This document shows positions 18,898 through 27,334 of a stretch of 64,000 nucleotides of DNA, in pieces (position 1 is the stretch's first letter; each line of letters opens with the position of its first letter). Below the pieces are notes generated by a model that searched no databases, had not been told where the DNA came from, and worked only from the letters and a program-made list of their open reading frames with translations. Location: contig NC_018748.1 of the NCBI RefSeq assembly GCF_000263195.1, forward strand, positions 1,798,001 through 1,862,000, given 5' to 3'. Source of the stretch: Emticicia oligotrophica DSM 17448. GTDB taxonomy: Bacteria > Bacteroidota > Bacteroidia > Cytophagales > Spirosomataceae. Made by a program: the position numbers and the translations under genes.

Positions 18898-20082
18898 CTA
18901 AGCATTAAGGGCTTTTTCCTTATCATCATATTCGCCTTTCGTTACACTCAATACAATTCCAATAGCTGTTGCGGTAAACAAAATTGAGGTTCCTCCCATA
19001 CTCATCAAAGGAAGTGTTTGCCCTGTTACTGGCCCCAAGCCTACATTGATAAACATGTGAATAAATGCCTGAAACACAATACTAAAGGTAAGCCCCACAC
19101 AAAGAAGCCCTCCGAAAGCTCGTTGTGTATTACTAACATTTTTAAGGCCTCTATAGAGTAACCATAAATACAAACCCATGACAAATATGGCTCCCAACAT
19201 ACCGTATTCTTCAACAATTATTGCATAAATATAGTCTGAGAATGCTTCTGGTAAATAGTTCCGTTGAAAGCTGTTTCCGGGGCCTATTCCAATAATTCCT
19301 CCACGAGCGATTGCAATCATTGCTTGCTCTTTCTGGAAAGCATCATCACGGTCTGGATTTCCTATTTCCTTATCTCGATTAATATCAACATCAATAAATG
19401 CCTCGATACGTTCTAGTACAACCTGACCACGACCAAACTCTACGCCTTTTGAATATAAATAAACACTTATGCCTAAGACTGCAATTAATGCTCCTACAAC
19501 CGCCGCTGCCATTCTGAAAAGGTACTTTCCTGGTACACGTCCCATGTACATAATAAGAAAACAAGTGACACCTAAAATAACCGCCGTTGAGAAATTGGTG
19601 ATTGCCAACATACCACACAGTACCCCACACCAAAAAATCAAACCCATCAGTGTTTTTTGGGTGTATTGTACATTTTGGCGGCGTGCTAACATTGCAGCCA
19701 AATTGGTAATAAGCACCAAACGAACTAAATCGGATGATTGGAACGAAATACCAAAAAGATTAATCCAACGTTTGGTTCCACCAACTGTGGTACCAAATAA
19801 ATACGTATATATTAATAGTACTGGCGTAATCCAAAGTAAAAGTCTTGAAATTCCTGCGTATTTCGTATAGTCAATACGATGAATAAACCATATAACAAAT
19901 AGACCTAATAAAAGGTGACCCGTATGATTAAGTAAGTAGCTTTCGGTATTTCCTCCTGCCTTTTTATAAGCAAGAGCGGTACTGGCACTATAAACAACCA
20001 GCATACTAAATAAAGATAGAAGCACAATGATGAACCAGATTTGCCAGTCACCACGCAATTTGTCTTTCAACCACGTTTCCAT
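18898..20082 (-). CDS. ftsW: Peptidoglycan polymerase FtsW (SEDS family)
   Basis: FtsW polymerises glycan strands from lipid II at the septum. The 394 residues have about ten membrane helices. SEDS signatures visible are the VEFGRGQVVLERIEAF loop, FQKEQAMIAIARGGIIGIGPG, LPEAFSDYIYAIIVEE, and the C-terminal TGQTLPLMSMGGTSIL. It is the first gene of this part of the division cluster; murD, mraY and ftsI are not upstream here. Its leader contains a perfect 17-bp stem-loop (20146-20183) and a small palindrome near the start codon. Confidence 0.95.
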   Translation of the reverse strand: METWLKDKLRGDWQIWFIIVLLSLFSMLVVYSASTALAYKKAGGNTESYLLNHTGHLLLGLFVIWFIHRIDYTKYAGISRLLLWITPVLLIYTYLFGTTVGGTKRWINLFGISFQSSDLVRLVLITNLAAMLARRQNVQYTQKTLMGLIFWCGVLCGMLAITNFSTAVILGVTCFLIMYMGRVPGKYLFRMAAAVVGALIAVLGISVYLYSKGVEFGRGQVVLERIEAFIDVDINRDKEIGNPDRDDAFQKEQAMIAIARGGIIGIGPGNSFQRNYLPEAFSDYIYAIIVEEYGMLGAIFVMGLYLWLLYRGLKNVSNTQRAFGGLLCVGLTFSIVFQAFIHMFINVGLGPVTGQTLPLMSMGGTSILFTATAIGIVLSVTKGEYDDKEKALNA

Positions 20083-20093
20083 GATTTTTCATA

Positions 20094-20108
20094 GGTAGCT
20101 AAGCTACC
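20094..20108 (-). promoter_or_regulatory. 7-bp palindrome just upstream of ftsW
   Basis: Arms 20094-20100 and 20102-20108 (ggtagct and agctacc) are separated by one base. The element ends 11 nt before the ftsW start codon. It may be a protein site; a one-base loop cannot form an RNA hairpin without losing pairs. Confidence 0.3.
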
Positions 20109-20145
20109 GTTTTGAGATTATAAGGATATAAGCACGATTATGATG

Positions 20146-20183
20146 CTTTTAAATTTAGACAAGTCTTTGTCTAAATTTAAAAG
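20146..20183. promoter_or_regulatory. 17-bp perfect inverted repeat in the ftsW leader
   Basis: Arms 20146-20162 and 20167-20183 are exact reverse complements around a 4-nt loop. The repeat lies directly downstream of a candidate ftsW -7 box, so the transcript would begin with this hairpin. It is not followed by a T run on the minus strand, which argues against a terminator. An operator or a 5' stabilising structure is inferred. Confidence 0.5.
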
Positions 20184-20189
20184 ACGTAA

Positions 20190-20197
20190 CAAATGTA
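20190..20197 (-). promoter_or_regulatory. Candidate -7 element for ftsW
   Basis: On the minus strand it reads TACATTTG, an exact TAnnTTTG match, 108 nt upstream of the ftsW ATG. A good -33 element is not visible. Confidence 0.35.
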
Positions 20198-20416
20198 AAT
20201 TATTTCAAAATGAATGAAAAGAAAAATTTGAGAAATTTATTATAGGGTTCTAATGGAGGCGTTTTTGTCAAAAAAGACGCTTATTTTGGGTATTATGACA
20301 AAATTTTATTAGGCTTGACTGTTTAAATTGGTAAATACTTTTAAAAAATATTGTATTTAAAAAAGGCTATTTTTATTGAAAATCAAGGCATTAGATGCTT
20401 TTCCCTGTATTATTTT

Positions 20417-20452
20417 TTTGTTAAAAATTTACCTTATTTTTTATTAAATTTG
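20417..20452 (+). promoter_or_regulatory. Promoter of the DUF2891 gene
   Basis: TTTG at 20417-20420 and TAAATTTG at 20445-20452 match both Bacteroidota promoter boxes with a 24-bp spacer. The -7 box lies 27 nt before the ATG at 20480 and inside the longer open frame, which favours the downstream start codon. Confidence 0.5.
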
Positions 20453-20479
20453 ATTTTTAACATTTCTCATGACAAACCA

Positions 20480-21583
20480 ATGCTTATCAAAAAACTAATA
20501 CTCCCTAAAACCTTAAGTGGACTGATTCTATTTTTCATAATTAGTTTAAGTTCTAAAGCACAAGAATCAAAATCAGCTCTTTTTACACAAGAAATCGCCG
20601 AGAAATTAGCGGCATTACCCTTACATTGTATTAATCAGGAGTTTCCTAATAAAACAGGGCATAGCTCTGATACCGCCGAAGACCATCAATTATTGCCTTC
20701 ACAACTACACCCAAGTTTTTTTGGTTGCCTCGATTGGCATTCAAGTGTGCATGGACATTGGATGTTGATTAAATTATTAAAGGTTTTTCCGAATATCAAA
20801 GATAGAGAAAAGATTATCAGTGTTTTGGATAACAATTTTCAAGCAGAGAAGATAAAAACAGAAGCTGAATATTTCACGAAGTATAAAACAACCGCTACCT
20901 TCGAACGAACTTATGGTTGGGCGTGGGTTTTGAAGCTCGACCAAGAACTACTTACCTGGAATGACCCGATAGCTCAAAAATGGTATCAAAATCTACAACC
21001 GCTCACGAAAGAAATAGTAAGACTTTGGACAGCATTCCTACCTAAACAAACTTATCCTAACCGCACAGGTGTACACCCTAATACTGCATTCGGTTTGGTT
21101 TTTGCCTTGGATTGGGCAAGAGCTACGAAAAATACTGAATTTGAAAAAGCTATTGTTGAAAAAGCTAAGCAGTTTTATAAATCTCAAATCAATGCTCCTG
21201 CATATTTAGAACCCGATGGCTCAGATTTTCTTTCTCCGAACCTCGAAATAGCCGATTTAATGCGTCGAATCATGACCCCAAAAGAATTTGAAACTTGGTT
21301 TAGTGCTTTTCTTCAGCCAAAATCAATTCAAAATCTTTTAAAGCAACCTGTTGTTAGTGACAGAAAAGATTATCAAATAGTTCATCTTGATGGTCTAAGT
21401 ATCAGCCGAGCATGGTGTTTCAAGGGAATTGCTTCTGTTCTACCCAAAAGTAACCCTTTGAAAGTAAAATTTGAGCAAACATCGGCTTCTTTCCTTAATA
21501 ATGCTTTACCCAATGTTACCTCTGGGAATTATGGTGGAGACCACTGGTTAGGGTCTTTTGCGGTTTATGCAATTTTTGATTAA
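20480..21583 (+). CDS. Exported DUF2891 family protein
   Basis: The molecular function is unknown. From the ATG at 20480 the protein has 367 residues, beginning with a signal peptide (about 1-24, ending near SSKAQ). The open frame extends 43 codons further upstream, but that stretch contains the promoter and would bury the signal peptide. The mature part is helical, with LHPSFFGCLDWHSSVHGHW, TYGWAWVLKLDQEL and GNYGGDHWLGSFAVYA, conserved blocks typical of DUF2891. Aromatic and histidine-rich repeats suggest an alpha/alpha-barrel type enzyme, which is inference. It is monocistronic and ends at a shared terminator. Confidence 0.8.
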   Translation: MLIKKLILPKTLSGLILFFIISLSSKAQESKSALFTQEIAEKLAALPLHCINQEFPNKTGHSSDTAEDHQLLPSQLHPSFFGCLDWHSSVHGHWMLIKLLKVFPNIKDREKIISVLDNNFQAEKIKTEAEYFTKYKTTATFERTYGWAWVLKLDQELLTWNDPIAQKWYQNLQPLTKEIVRLWTAFLPKQTYPNRTGVHPNTAFGLVFALDWARATKNTEFEKAIVEKAKQFYKSQINAPAYLEPDGSDFLSPNLEIADLMRRIMTPKEFETWFSAFLQPKSIQNLLKQPVVSDRKDYQIVHLDGLSISRAWCFKGIASVLPKSNPLKVKFEQTSASFLNNALPNVTSGNYGGDHWLGSFAVYAIFD

Positions 21584-21595
21584 TCCCTAAAATAT

Positions 21596-21637
21596 AAAAC
21601 CCTCAAGAGGAATATTTAATTATCTTGAGGGTTTTGA
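21596..21637. terminator. Bidirectional terminator between the DUF2891 gene and mscL
   Basis: A 13-bp perfect stem (21596-21608 with 21623-21635) lies between two convergent stop codons. Confidence 0.85.
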
Positions 21638-21650
21638 TAAATCTGAAATC

Positions 21651-21971
21651 TTACTTTTCAGAAACTTTGGCCTTATTAGCTAACTTAACAATAAGGAAAA
21701 TTACCCACGCAATAATCAAGAATTGTATCGTAATTTGAATAAAATTACCATACATGATATTTACTGGATAAACCCCTTTTTCATCTGGCTGACCCAAATG
21801 TAAGGCAAGAGTTTTAAAATCTACCCCAGCCAAGAAATAACCAACGATTGGCATTAGAATATCATCTACCAATGAGGTAGTAATTTTACTAAAAGCACCT
21901 CCGATAACAACACCAACTGCTAAATCAAGCACATTGCCTTGGGAAATAAATGTTTTAAATTCTTTCAACAT
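21651..21971 (-). CDS. mscL: Large-conductance mechanosensitive channel
   Basis: MscL opens under membrane tension to release solutes during hypo-osmotic shock. The 106 residues contain the N-terminal amphipathic FKTFISQGNVLDLAVGVVIGGAF leading into TM1, which has the pore-lining VGVVIG. The conserved DDILMPIVGYF, a short periplasmic loop and TM2 (FIQITIQFLIIAWVIFLIVKL) follow. The cytoplasmic tail is very short. It follows the DUF3078 gene on the same strand after 23 bp and may be co-transcribed with it. Confidence 0.95.
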   Translation of the reverse strand: MLKEFKTFISQGNVLDLAVGVVIGGAFSKITTSLVDDILMPIVGYFLAGVDFKTLALHLGQPDEKGVYPVNIMYGNFIQITIQFLIIAWVIFLIVKLANKAKVSEK

Positions 21972-21994
21972 CGCTTTTATTGGTTATAGGTTCA

Positions 21995-22912
21995 TTAAAG
22001 TGTAAACAAAAGACCAACTGCTAAGCCTTCACTAATTTGAAATTTCTTCACAATATCGGCATCATAAAGCCCCAAAAGTGTAAAGTTTACATTCATATAT
22101 TTATTTACCTTCGCAGTAGCAATTAAGCTAATATTGTGGTCCATTGGTTTATTTTTAGGAGCATAAGCTAAGAAACCCTGATAACGCCACTTCAAGTTTA
22201 CATTTTTAGCAATATCTTTATCAAAAGCTGCTACAAACTGAAAACCCATTTCATTTAAAACTTTTCCTTTTTCAGTACCATAAGAACGTTTAATAATTTG
22301 TCCATTTTCTGTCACTTCTTTGGCTGTATTTTCAAAAACTTTATCATTGGTCACAAATGTTTGTCGAAGTGTAGCTCCACCTAATTGTAATACAAAATAT
22401 TTTTGAGGTTTCCACTCCAAACCAACACCCTCGGCCAAAAAAGCGGGGGCGAAAAGATTAGATATCATTGGTTTATTGGCTGCTTTTAAATCATAACCAG
22501 CAGCAAACTGTGAGAGAAAGTTTACTCCAGCAAACCAGTTAATTGTTGGTGATAATTTACTTGCATATTTAGCATCCATAAAAATACGGTCAATACTTTT
22601 TACTGCTTCTTGACCCTTATTTTTCAGCATACCATATTGAAACTGAATATCAGATGAGAAAACTCCCTTTTTCTTATGATAAACTGCTTTATTATTAAAA
22701 AGAAAACCGAGTCCGATACTTCCTACACTACCCTGTGCCCCTGACCAAGCATCGTTGAAACCAGTCTGTGAGAAGTTAATGCCAAATTGCGTATTGCGTG
22801 GATCCCACCAACCAATTCGGAGTGAATCTTCATGGGTTTGAGGAATCTCTTGAGCAAAGGTAAAAGAAGTAAATGCTAAATAAATGATTGTTAGGAGAAC
22901 CTTCTTCTTCAT
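21995..22912 (-). CDS. Exported DUF3078 protein, probable outer-membrane barrel
   Basis: The function is unknown. The 305 residues start with a signal peptide (cut near residue 20, FTFAQ). The mature protein shows alternating beta segments, ends in a phenylalanine-poor strand (GLAVGLLFTL), and opens with the WDPRNTQFGINFSQTGFNDAW region typical of DUF3078. A small beta-barrel or periplasmic beta protein is inferred. mscL follows 23 bp downstream. Confidence 0.75.
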   Translation of the reverse strand: MKKKVLLTIIYLAFTSFTFAQEIPQTHEDSLRIGWWDPRNTQFGINFSQTGFNDAWSGAQGSVGSIGLGFLFNNKAVYHKKKGVFSSDIQFQYGMLKNKGQEAVKSIDRIFMDAKYASKLSPTINWFAGVNFLSQFAAGYDLKAANKPMISNLFAPAFLAEGVGLEWKPQKYFVLQLGGATLRQTFVTNDKVFENTAKEVTENGQIIKRSYGTEKGKVLNEMGFQFVAAFDKDIAKNVNLKWRYQGFLAYAPKNKPMDHNISLIATAKVNKYMNVNFTLLGLYDADIVKKFQISEGLAVGLLFTL

Positions 22913-23025
22913 TAAAATAAGGATTTAATGGGATAATACTTTTTTTTAATTACTGTGAAACTAAAATCATTTTTGAGACTTTAGTTCTAGAAAATAGTAA
23001 CAATAAAATATCGACTATAAAAACC

Positions 23026-23066
23026 AAGCCCCTCATCTACTAATTAATTATTGATGAGGGGCTTTA
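23026..23066 (-). terminator. Terminator after the MscS-type channel gene
   Basis: A 12-bp perfect stem (23026-23037 with 23053-23064) is followed on the minus strand by a T-rich run. It sits between the channel gene stop at 23069 and the DUF3078 start at 22912. Confidence 0.8.
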
Positions 23067-23068
23067 TT

Positions 23069-23899
23069 TTAATCTTCATAAACAGTTACAGATTTGGACT
23101 GTAAGACTCGCAAGGGAAATATTGTTTTCGAATCTTCGGTCTTTAGGGTAATTGTTGTATTGTCCATACCTATTATTTCCCCTTTCACCCCGTCAATTTC
23201 GATAATTTGGCCTTCACGATAGCGGTTTTTACTATAAAATGAAGAAATAATATTCAGTAGAATTTCCTTCGAAGCAAAACCATAACCAATTGCAAAAGCG
23301 AAAATAACTCCCCCGACCAATAAATTAAAACTCGATTCTAGCAAACTTGTGTTGATACCTACTTGTGCAACTGATTGAATAACGAAAATTATTAACAAGA
23401 AGAAAAAGATAATCGTACCTATTAGTTTTCCAGCCGCAATGTTAAAGGATTTACAAAGCGTAACTACAAAGTTTTTCAAGGCATCTGCCAAAAAAATACC
23501 AGCTGAAAGCATCAGTGCTGAAGAAATAAGCTTTGGAATAAATTCGACCAAAAGCTTAACCATATCTGAAATCGCAGGCACGCCCAAAGTATCAGCAGCA
23601 GGGCGTAGCATAAAAATCAAAATAAAATAATAAAGTGCTTTCGAAACGATTTTGCTCAGCTTTATCTCCAATTTAAGGCTTTTAATAGCATCAATTTCAT
23701 TTAGCTTATCGCCTACTCTATCCGCTCCAATTTGTTCGAGCATTTTTTGAGTTACGGCTGCTACCATTTTGGCAACACCCCAACCAATTAGAAGAATAAT
23801 AACGGCCCCAATGAGATTATAGAAAAAGGTCATAAAACTTCTCACCAAATCATTGAATGTGGCCAACAGGGTATCAGTAAAACTCATCGGTTGCTTCAT
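23069..23899 (-). CDS. MscS-family small mechanosensitive channel (CmpX-like)
   Basis: It is a probable tension-gated or small-conductance channel. The 276 residues have an N-terminal membrane helix (about 22-46), further helices at about 84-160 and the pore-region helix NLLVGGVIFAFAIGYGFASKEILLNIISSFY. The MscS beta domain starts after that with YREGQIIEIDGVKGEIIGMD, ending VTVYED. The protein lacks the large C-terminal cage of E. coli MscS. It lies 42 bp downstream of a 58-residue gene and the ECF sigma gene on the same strand, so all three may form an operon linked to envelope stress; that link is inference. Confidence 0.85.
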   Translation of the reverse strand: MKQPMSFTDTLLATFNDLVRSFMTFFYNLIGAVIILLIGWGVAKMVAAVTQKMLEQIGADRVGDKLNEIDAIKSLKLEIKLSKIVSKALYYFILIFMLRPAADTLGVPAISDMVKLLVEFIPKLISSALMLSAGIFLADALKNFVVTLCKSFNIAAGKLIGTIIFFFLLIIFVIQSVAQVGINTSLLESSFNLLVGGVIFAFAIGYGFASKEILLNIISSFYSKNRYREGQIIEIDGVKGEIIGMDNTTITLKTEDSKTIFPLRVLQSKSVTVYED

Positions 23900-23941
23900 A
23901 AATATAATTTCTTATTAGTTGTTGTTATATTTTATTCAGGA

Positions 23942-24118
23942 TTAATCTACCTTATTTTCTTTAGGCTCAAGTTCTTGCAGAAGCTTTACTCCCGCAATTA
24001 CCCCTTCTCCCAAAAACATTTGAACAATCGTCATGGCGTCGCGAATTGCGTCTATTTCGGCTGTAAGCATACCTTTCAGATGCTCTGGAGCCGTAGCATC
24101 ATCGTCGAAATCCTCCAT
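23942..24118 (-). CDS. Small acidic protein downstream of the ECF sigma factor
   Basis: The 58-residue frame starts MEDFDDDATAPEHLKG at an ATG (24116-24118) and ends EPKENKVD. It has an acidic head, a helix rich in I, M, V and A (about 19-52) with LGEGVIAGVKLLQEL, and a charged tail. No family was recognised. It sits 33 bp after the sigma gene and 42 bp before the channel gene on the same strand, with no terminator on either side. A regulatory partner of the sigma factor is possible but only suggested by position. Confidence 0.6.
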   Translation of the reverse strand: MEDFDDDATAPEHLKGMLTAEIDAIRDAMTIVQMFLGEGVIAGVKLLQELEPKENKVD

Positions 24119-24151
24119 TTTTTATTAAGTTTAAGATATTATATTTGTTAT

Positions 24152-24754
24152 TTATTTTTTCCAAAACCAAATAGCCTTAACCAAAACAATGATAAAGAAA
24201 AGAATATTTTCAGTATAAATTTTTCTTAATTTCTCTTTCGTACGCATCAAACGCATCTTCACCGCACTTTCGCTGATATTAAAACTATCGGCTATTTCCT
24301 TGATGCTAAAATCATCTTGATATTTCATTAATAGAATGGCTCTTTCGTCTGGCTCGATTTTTTGTAGGGCTTTTTTCAATCCTTGGGTTTGCATTTCAGC
24401 AAGTTCAGAATCATCGTCTTCTTCTTCAAGGTCGAAGTTTTCATCAAGATAAGTCTCTGCTTGTTTTTTCACAACTCTCATTTGGTCCATACAATAATTA
24501 TAAGTAATTGAATAGAGCCAAGTTGAAAATTTAGCTTGTTCTTTAAAGCCACCTATTTTAAGCACTAATCTCAGAAAGATATCATGCGTAAAGTCTTCGG
24601 CTTGAGCTTCATTTTTAACAAATGAAAGACACTTTCTGTAAACTTTATCAACATAACGGTCGTAGAGTTCTTCAAAGTAAAGATTACGTTGGGTCTCAAC
24701 ATATAATCGAACCAACTCTTCATCAGGTGTGTGTTTAAAGGCTTTGTTTTTCAA
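24152..24754 (-). CDS. ECF-type RNA polymerase sigma factor with hydrophobic tail
   Basis: It should direct RNA polymerase to a stress or envelope regulon. The 200 residues contain sigma region 2 (FEELYDRYVDKVYRKCLSFV, then AEDFTHDIFLRL and FSTWLYSITYNYCMDQMR), an acidic linker (EEEDDDSE) and region 4 with KYQDDFSIKEIADSFNISESAVKMRLMR. Unusually, the last 17 or so residues are strongly hydrophobic (LFFIIVLVKAIWFWKK), enough for a membrane-associated segment. No typical FecR or RseA-like anti-sigma gene follows; the next gene encodes 58 residues. Confidence 0.88.
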   Translation of the reverse strand: MKNKAFKHTPDEELVRLYVETQRNLYFEELYDRYVDKVYRKCLSFVKNEAQAEDFTHDIFLRLVLKIGGFKEQAKFSTWLYSITYNYCMDQMRVVKKQAETYLDENFDLEEEDDDSELAEMQTQGLKKALQKIEPDERAILLMKYQDDFSIKEIADSFNISESAVKMRLMRTKEKLRKIYTENILFFIIVLVKAIWFWKK

Positions 24755-24773
24755 TTTTGACCAAATGGTTAAG

Positions 24774-24781
24774 CAAAAGTA
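24774..24781 (-). promoter_or_regulatory. Candidate -7 element for the sigma factor gene
   Basis: It reads TACTTTTG on the minus strand, an exact TAnnTTTG match 20 nt upstream of the sigma start codon. No -33 box is evident. Confidence 0.3.
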
Positions 24782-24998
24782 ACACTTCTTTAGTAGCTTT
24801 CTTTGCGGTTAATACTTATAACTCAATATGTATCCATAAGAATTACGGAAAAGCTGTGGTCTGAAGTAGAAAAAACGAATACCGCTTTCGTTTTCTGAGG
24901 AAATGAATAGAATATTGCGAATTTTTCATACTTAAGGCTATCAAATATTATTTTTTTTTGATAAAAACACAAGTTTCCAACAAAAATAAATAGTATGC

Positions 24999-25032
24999 TT
25001 GCATAATATTTATTCTTTTTTTACTAACTTTC
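24999..25032 (+). promoter_or_regulatory. Candidate promoter of the SCP2 gene
   Basis: TTG (24999-25001) and TAACTTTC (25025-25032) are separated by 23 bp, the same geometry as the promoter at 5542-5575. The -7 box misses the consensus at one base. Confidence 0.4.
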
Positions 25033-25071
25033 GGAATCTTTTAAACCTTATTTTCAAACTAATTTATTGAC

Positions 25072-25383
25072 ATGACAGCAAAAGAATTTTTACAGAAGAC
25101 AGCCACACGTCTTACTCCAAACGAAATAAATGATGTAACTACAACGCTTCACTTTGATTTTGGCAGTGGGGAAAATTACTCTTTGGTAGTTGCAGATGGA
25201 AAGGCTGATTTTCAAGAAAGTTTTGTAGGAACTCCTGAATGTATAATAAAAGCAGATGCTGATGATTTTGTAAAAATTGCAACGGGCGACATGAATCCTA
25301 TGATGGCAATGATGATGGGTAAAATTAAAATATCTAACCCTGGTGCAATGATGAAATATGCTAAAATACTAGGATTGATGTAA
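25072..25383 (+). CDS. SCP2 sterol-binding domain protein
   Basis: It is a stand-alone SCP2-fold protein of 103 residues that probably binds fatty acyl-CoA or another lipid. Visible features are the beta strands TTLHFDFGSGENYSLVV, PECIIKADADDFVKIATGDMNPMMAMMMGKIKISN and a C-terminal helix; the methionine-rich turn before GKIKI is usual in this family. It lies 65 bp upstream of an acyl-CoA dehydrogenase on the same strand, so it may carry the substrate for that enzyme. No terminator is seen between them. Confidence 0.85.
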   Translation: MTAKEFLQKTATRLTPNEINDVTTTLHFDFGSGENYSLVVADGKADFQESFVGTPECIIKADADDFVKIATGDMNPMMAMMMGKIKISNPGAMMKYAKILGLM

Positions 25384-25448
25384 TAACTACTAAATTTTGT
25401 AAACAAGATTCTTTTAAAACTCTAACGTCCCGATTGGGATTTAAGGCA

Positions 25449-27239
25449 ATGGCTAATCATTTTTTTAATAAAAGAAACGTTGACTTCCTACTCTATGAAG
25501 TTCACGATGCAGAGTCGCTTACAAAGCATACTCGCTTTGCCGACCACACGAAAGAAACTTTCGATATGACCATTGATGCAGCTACTCAAATAGCTGATAA
25601 TCTGATGTTTCCGTTTGTAAAAGATGTAGATAAAAATCAACCCGAATTAAAAGATGGTCAGGTAACTGTTCATCCTGCTATCAAAGATTATCTGAAAGCT
25701 TTAGGGGAATCTGGAATCATCGGAGCTGATTTTGACTACGAAGATGGTGGAGCTCAAATGCCCGTGACAATTACGAGTATTTTGGGCTATATCTTAATGG
25801 CAGCCAATAACGGGATGATGTTTACTGGTCTTACAGCTGGTGCAGCTCGATTGATTGCCAGCTTTGGCTCGCAAGAGTTAAAGGATACTTACATTCCAAA
25901 TATGATTTCGGGCAAGTGGCAAGGTACAATGTGTTTGACAGAGCCGCAAGCAGGTAGCTCGCTTTCAGATATTACTTCAACCGCCGAACCGCTTGAAGAT
26001 GGCACTTATAAAATTAGGGGCCAGAAAGTATTTATTTCTGCTGGAGACCACGATGCCGCTGATAATATCATTCACTTATTCTTAGGACGTATCAAAGGTG
26101 CTCCACTCGGCACAAAAGGTATTTCTTTATTCGTGATTCCGAAATTTAGATTGGATGGTACAGATAACGATGTGACATCAATGGGAATTTACCATAAATT
26201 AGGTCAGAAGGGTGTGCCTGCCATGCACTTAGGCTTTGGCGATAAAAATGATGACTGTATTGGCTATTTAGTGGGCGAACCAAATAAAGGCTTGAATTAC
26301 ATGTTTCAGATGATGAATGAGGCTCGAATTGGCGTTGGAATTACTGGAGCTTCTATTGCTTCAGCAGCTTATTATGCTTCGCTCGAATATGCTAAAGAAC
26401 GCCCTCAAAGCCGCCGACTCAATCAAAAACATGCCCTTGATGCTCCACAAATTCCGATTATTCAACACCCCGATGTAAAAAGAATGTTGTTGTTTCAGAA
26501 AGCAGTGGTAGAAGGTTCTCTGTCGCTTTTACTTGAAACATCTAAGTTTTTCGACCTTTCGGAAGCTTCTGACGACCCAGAAGAAAAAGAAAATGCTCAT
26601 TTAATGCTCGAATTGCTTACACCAATTGCCAAAACGTTTCCTTGTGAATATGGCATGAAAGCAACTTCTGATGCTGTGCAATGCTTCGGTGGTTATGGTT
26701 TTACTGAAGATTTTCCAGTAGAACAATATTATAGAGATATTCGTATTACACCAATTTACGAGGGAACAACGGGTATTCAATCGCAAGATTTGTTAGGCCG
26801 AAAAGTTCCGATGGCCGGTGGAAAAGCTACCATGCTTTTGACAAAAGAGGTTGGAAAAACTGTGATGGCAGCTTTACAATTTGATGAATTAAAGCGATAT
26901 GCACTTTTATTGAAAGATGAAGGTGAAAGATTGCAGAAAGTAACAATGCATTTACTAAGTATTGCGGGAACAGGTGATGTTGAGCGTTTCTTATCAGACG
27001 CTACACTTTACATGGAAATGTTTAGCCTTAATGTAGTGGCTTGGCAATGGCTGAAGCAAGCGGTGGTTGCCAAACAAAAACTAATTACTTCAAACGACGA
27101 TACTGAGTTTTATGAAAGTAAAATACATACTATGAAGTATTTCTTCCATTATGAAATTCCAAAAACACAAGGTTTGGCTACTCGCTTGATGGATGAAGAA
27201 GTGCTTACGATAATGACTGAGAAAGAGATTGTTATGTAA
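25449..27239 (+). CDS. Acyl-CoA dehydrogenase (long, ~600-residue type)
   Basis: This FAD enzyme oxidises an acyl-CoA to the enoyl-CoA; the chain specificity is not evident. The 596 residues from the ATG at 25449 (five codons after another possible start) show the N-terminal extension, helical domain, CLTEPQAGSSLSDI flavin-binding block, beta domain, and YEGTTGIQSQDLLGRK, which includes the glutamate in the usual catalytic position. FGGYGFTEDFPVEQYYRD is also present. The C-terminal extension is like that of DmdC-type enzymes. It is probably co-transcribed with the SCP2 gene. A strong terminator follows. Confidence 0.9.
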   Translation: MANHFFNKRNVDFLLYEVHDAESLTKHTRFADHTKETFDMTIDAATQIADNLMFPFVKDVDKNQPELKDGQVTVHPAIKDYLKALGESGIIGADFDYEDGGAQMPVTITSILGYILMAANNGMMFTGLTAGAARLIASFGSQELKDTYIPNMISGKWQGTMCLTEPQAGSSLSDITSTAEPLEDGTYKIRGQKVFISAGDHDAADNIIHLFLGRIKGAPLGTKGISLFVIPKFRLDGTDNDVTSMGIYHKLGQKGVPAMHLGFGDKNDDCIGYLVGEPNKGLNYMFQMMNEARIGVGITGASIASAAYYASLEYAKERPQSRRLNQKHALDAPQIPIIQHPDVKRMLLFQKAVVEGSLSLLLETSKFFDLSEASDDPEEKENAHLMLELLTPIAKTFPCEYGMKATSDAVQCFGGYGFTEDFPVEQYYRDIRITPIYEGTTGIQSQDLLGRKVPMAGGKATMLLTKEVGKTVMAALQFDELKRYALLLKDEGERLQKVTMHLLSIAGTGDVERFLSDATLYMEMFSLNVVAWQWLKQAVVAKQKLITSNDDTEFYESKIHTMKYFFHYEIPKTQGLATRLMDEEVLTIMTEKEIVM

Positions 27240-27275
27240 AAAATCAACAGTTTACGGTCAACAGTCCGCTTAAAA

Positions 27276-27318
27276 CAAAAAGCCCCGAAGTAGAATCCTA
27301 TTTCGGGGCTTTTTGTTT
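27276..27318. terminator. Bidirectional terminator between the acyl-CoA dehydrogenase and M1 peptidase genes
   Basis: A 14-bp perfect stem (27276-27289 with 27302-27315) with A and T runs at the ends stands between convergent genes. Confidence 0.9.
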
Positions 27319-27334
27319 ATTGAAACTACTTTAA

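Larger units (their letters stand above)
24755..25071. other. 317-bp divergent intergenic region
   Basis: It separates the sigma factor gene from the SCP2 gene. It holds a candidate -7 box on each side (24774-24781 minus, 25025-25032 plus) and a weak 8-bp inverted repeat (24872-24879 with 24887-24894). No gene is seen. Confidence 0.6.
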
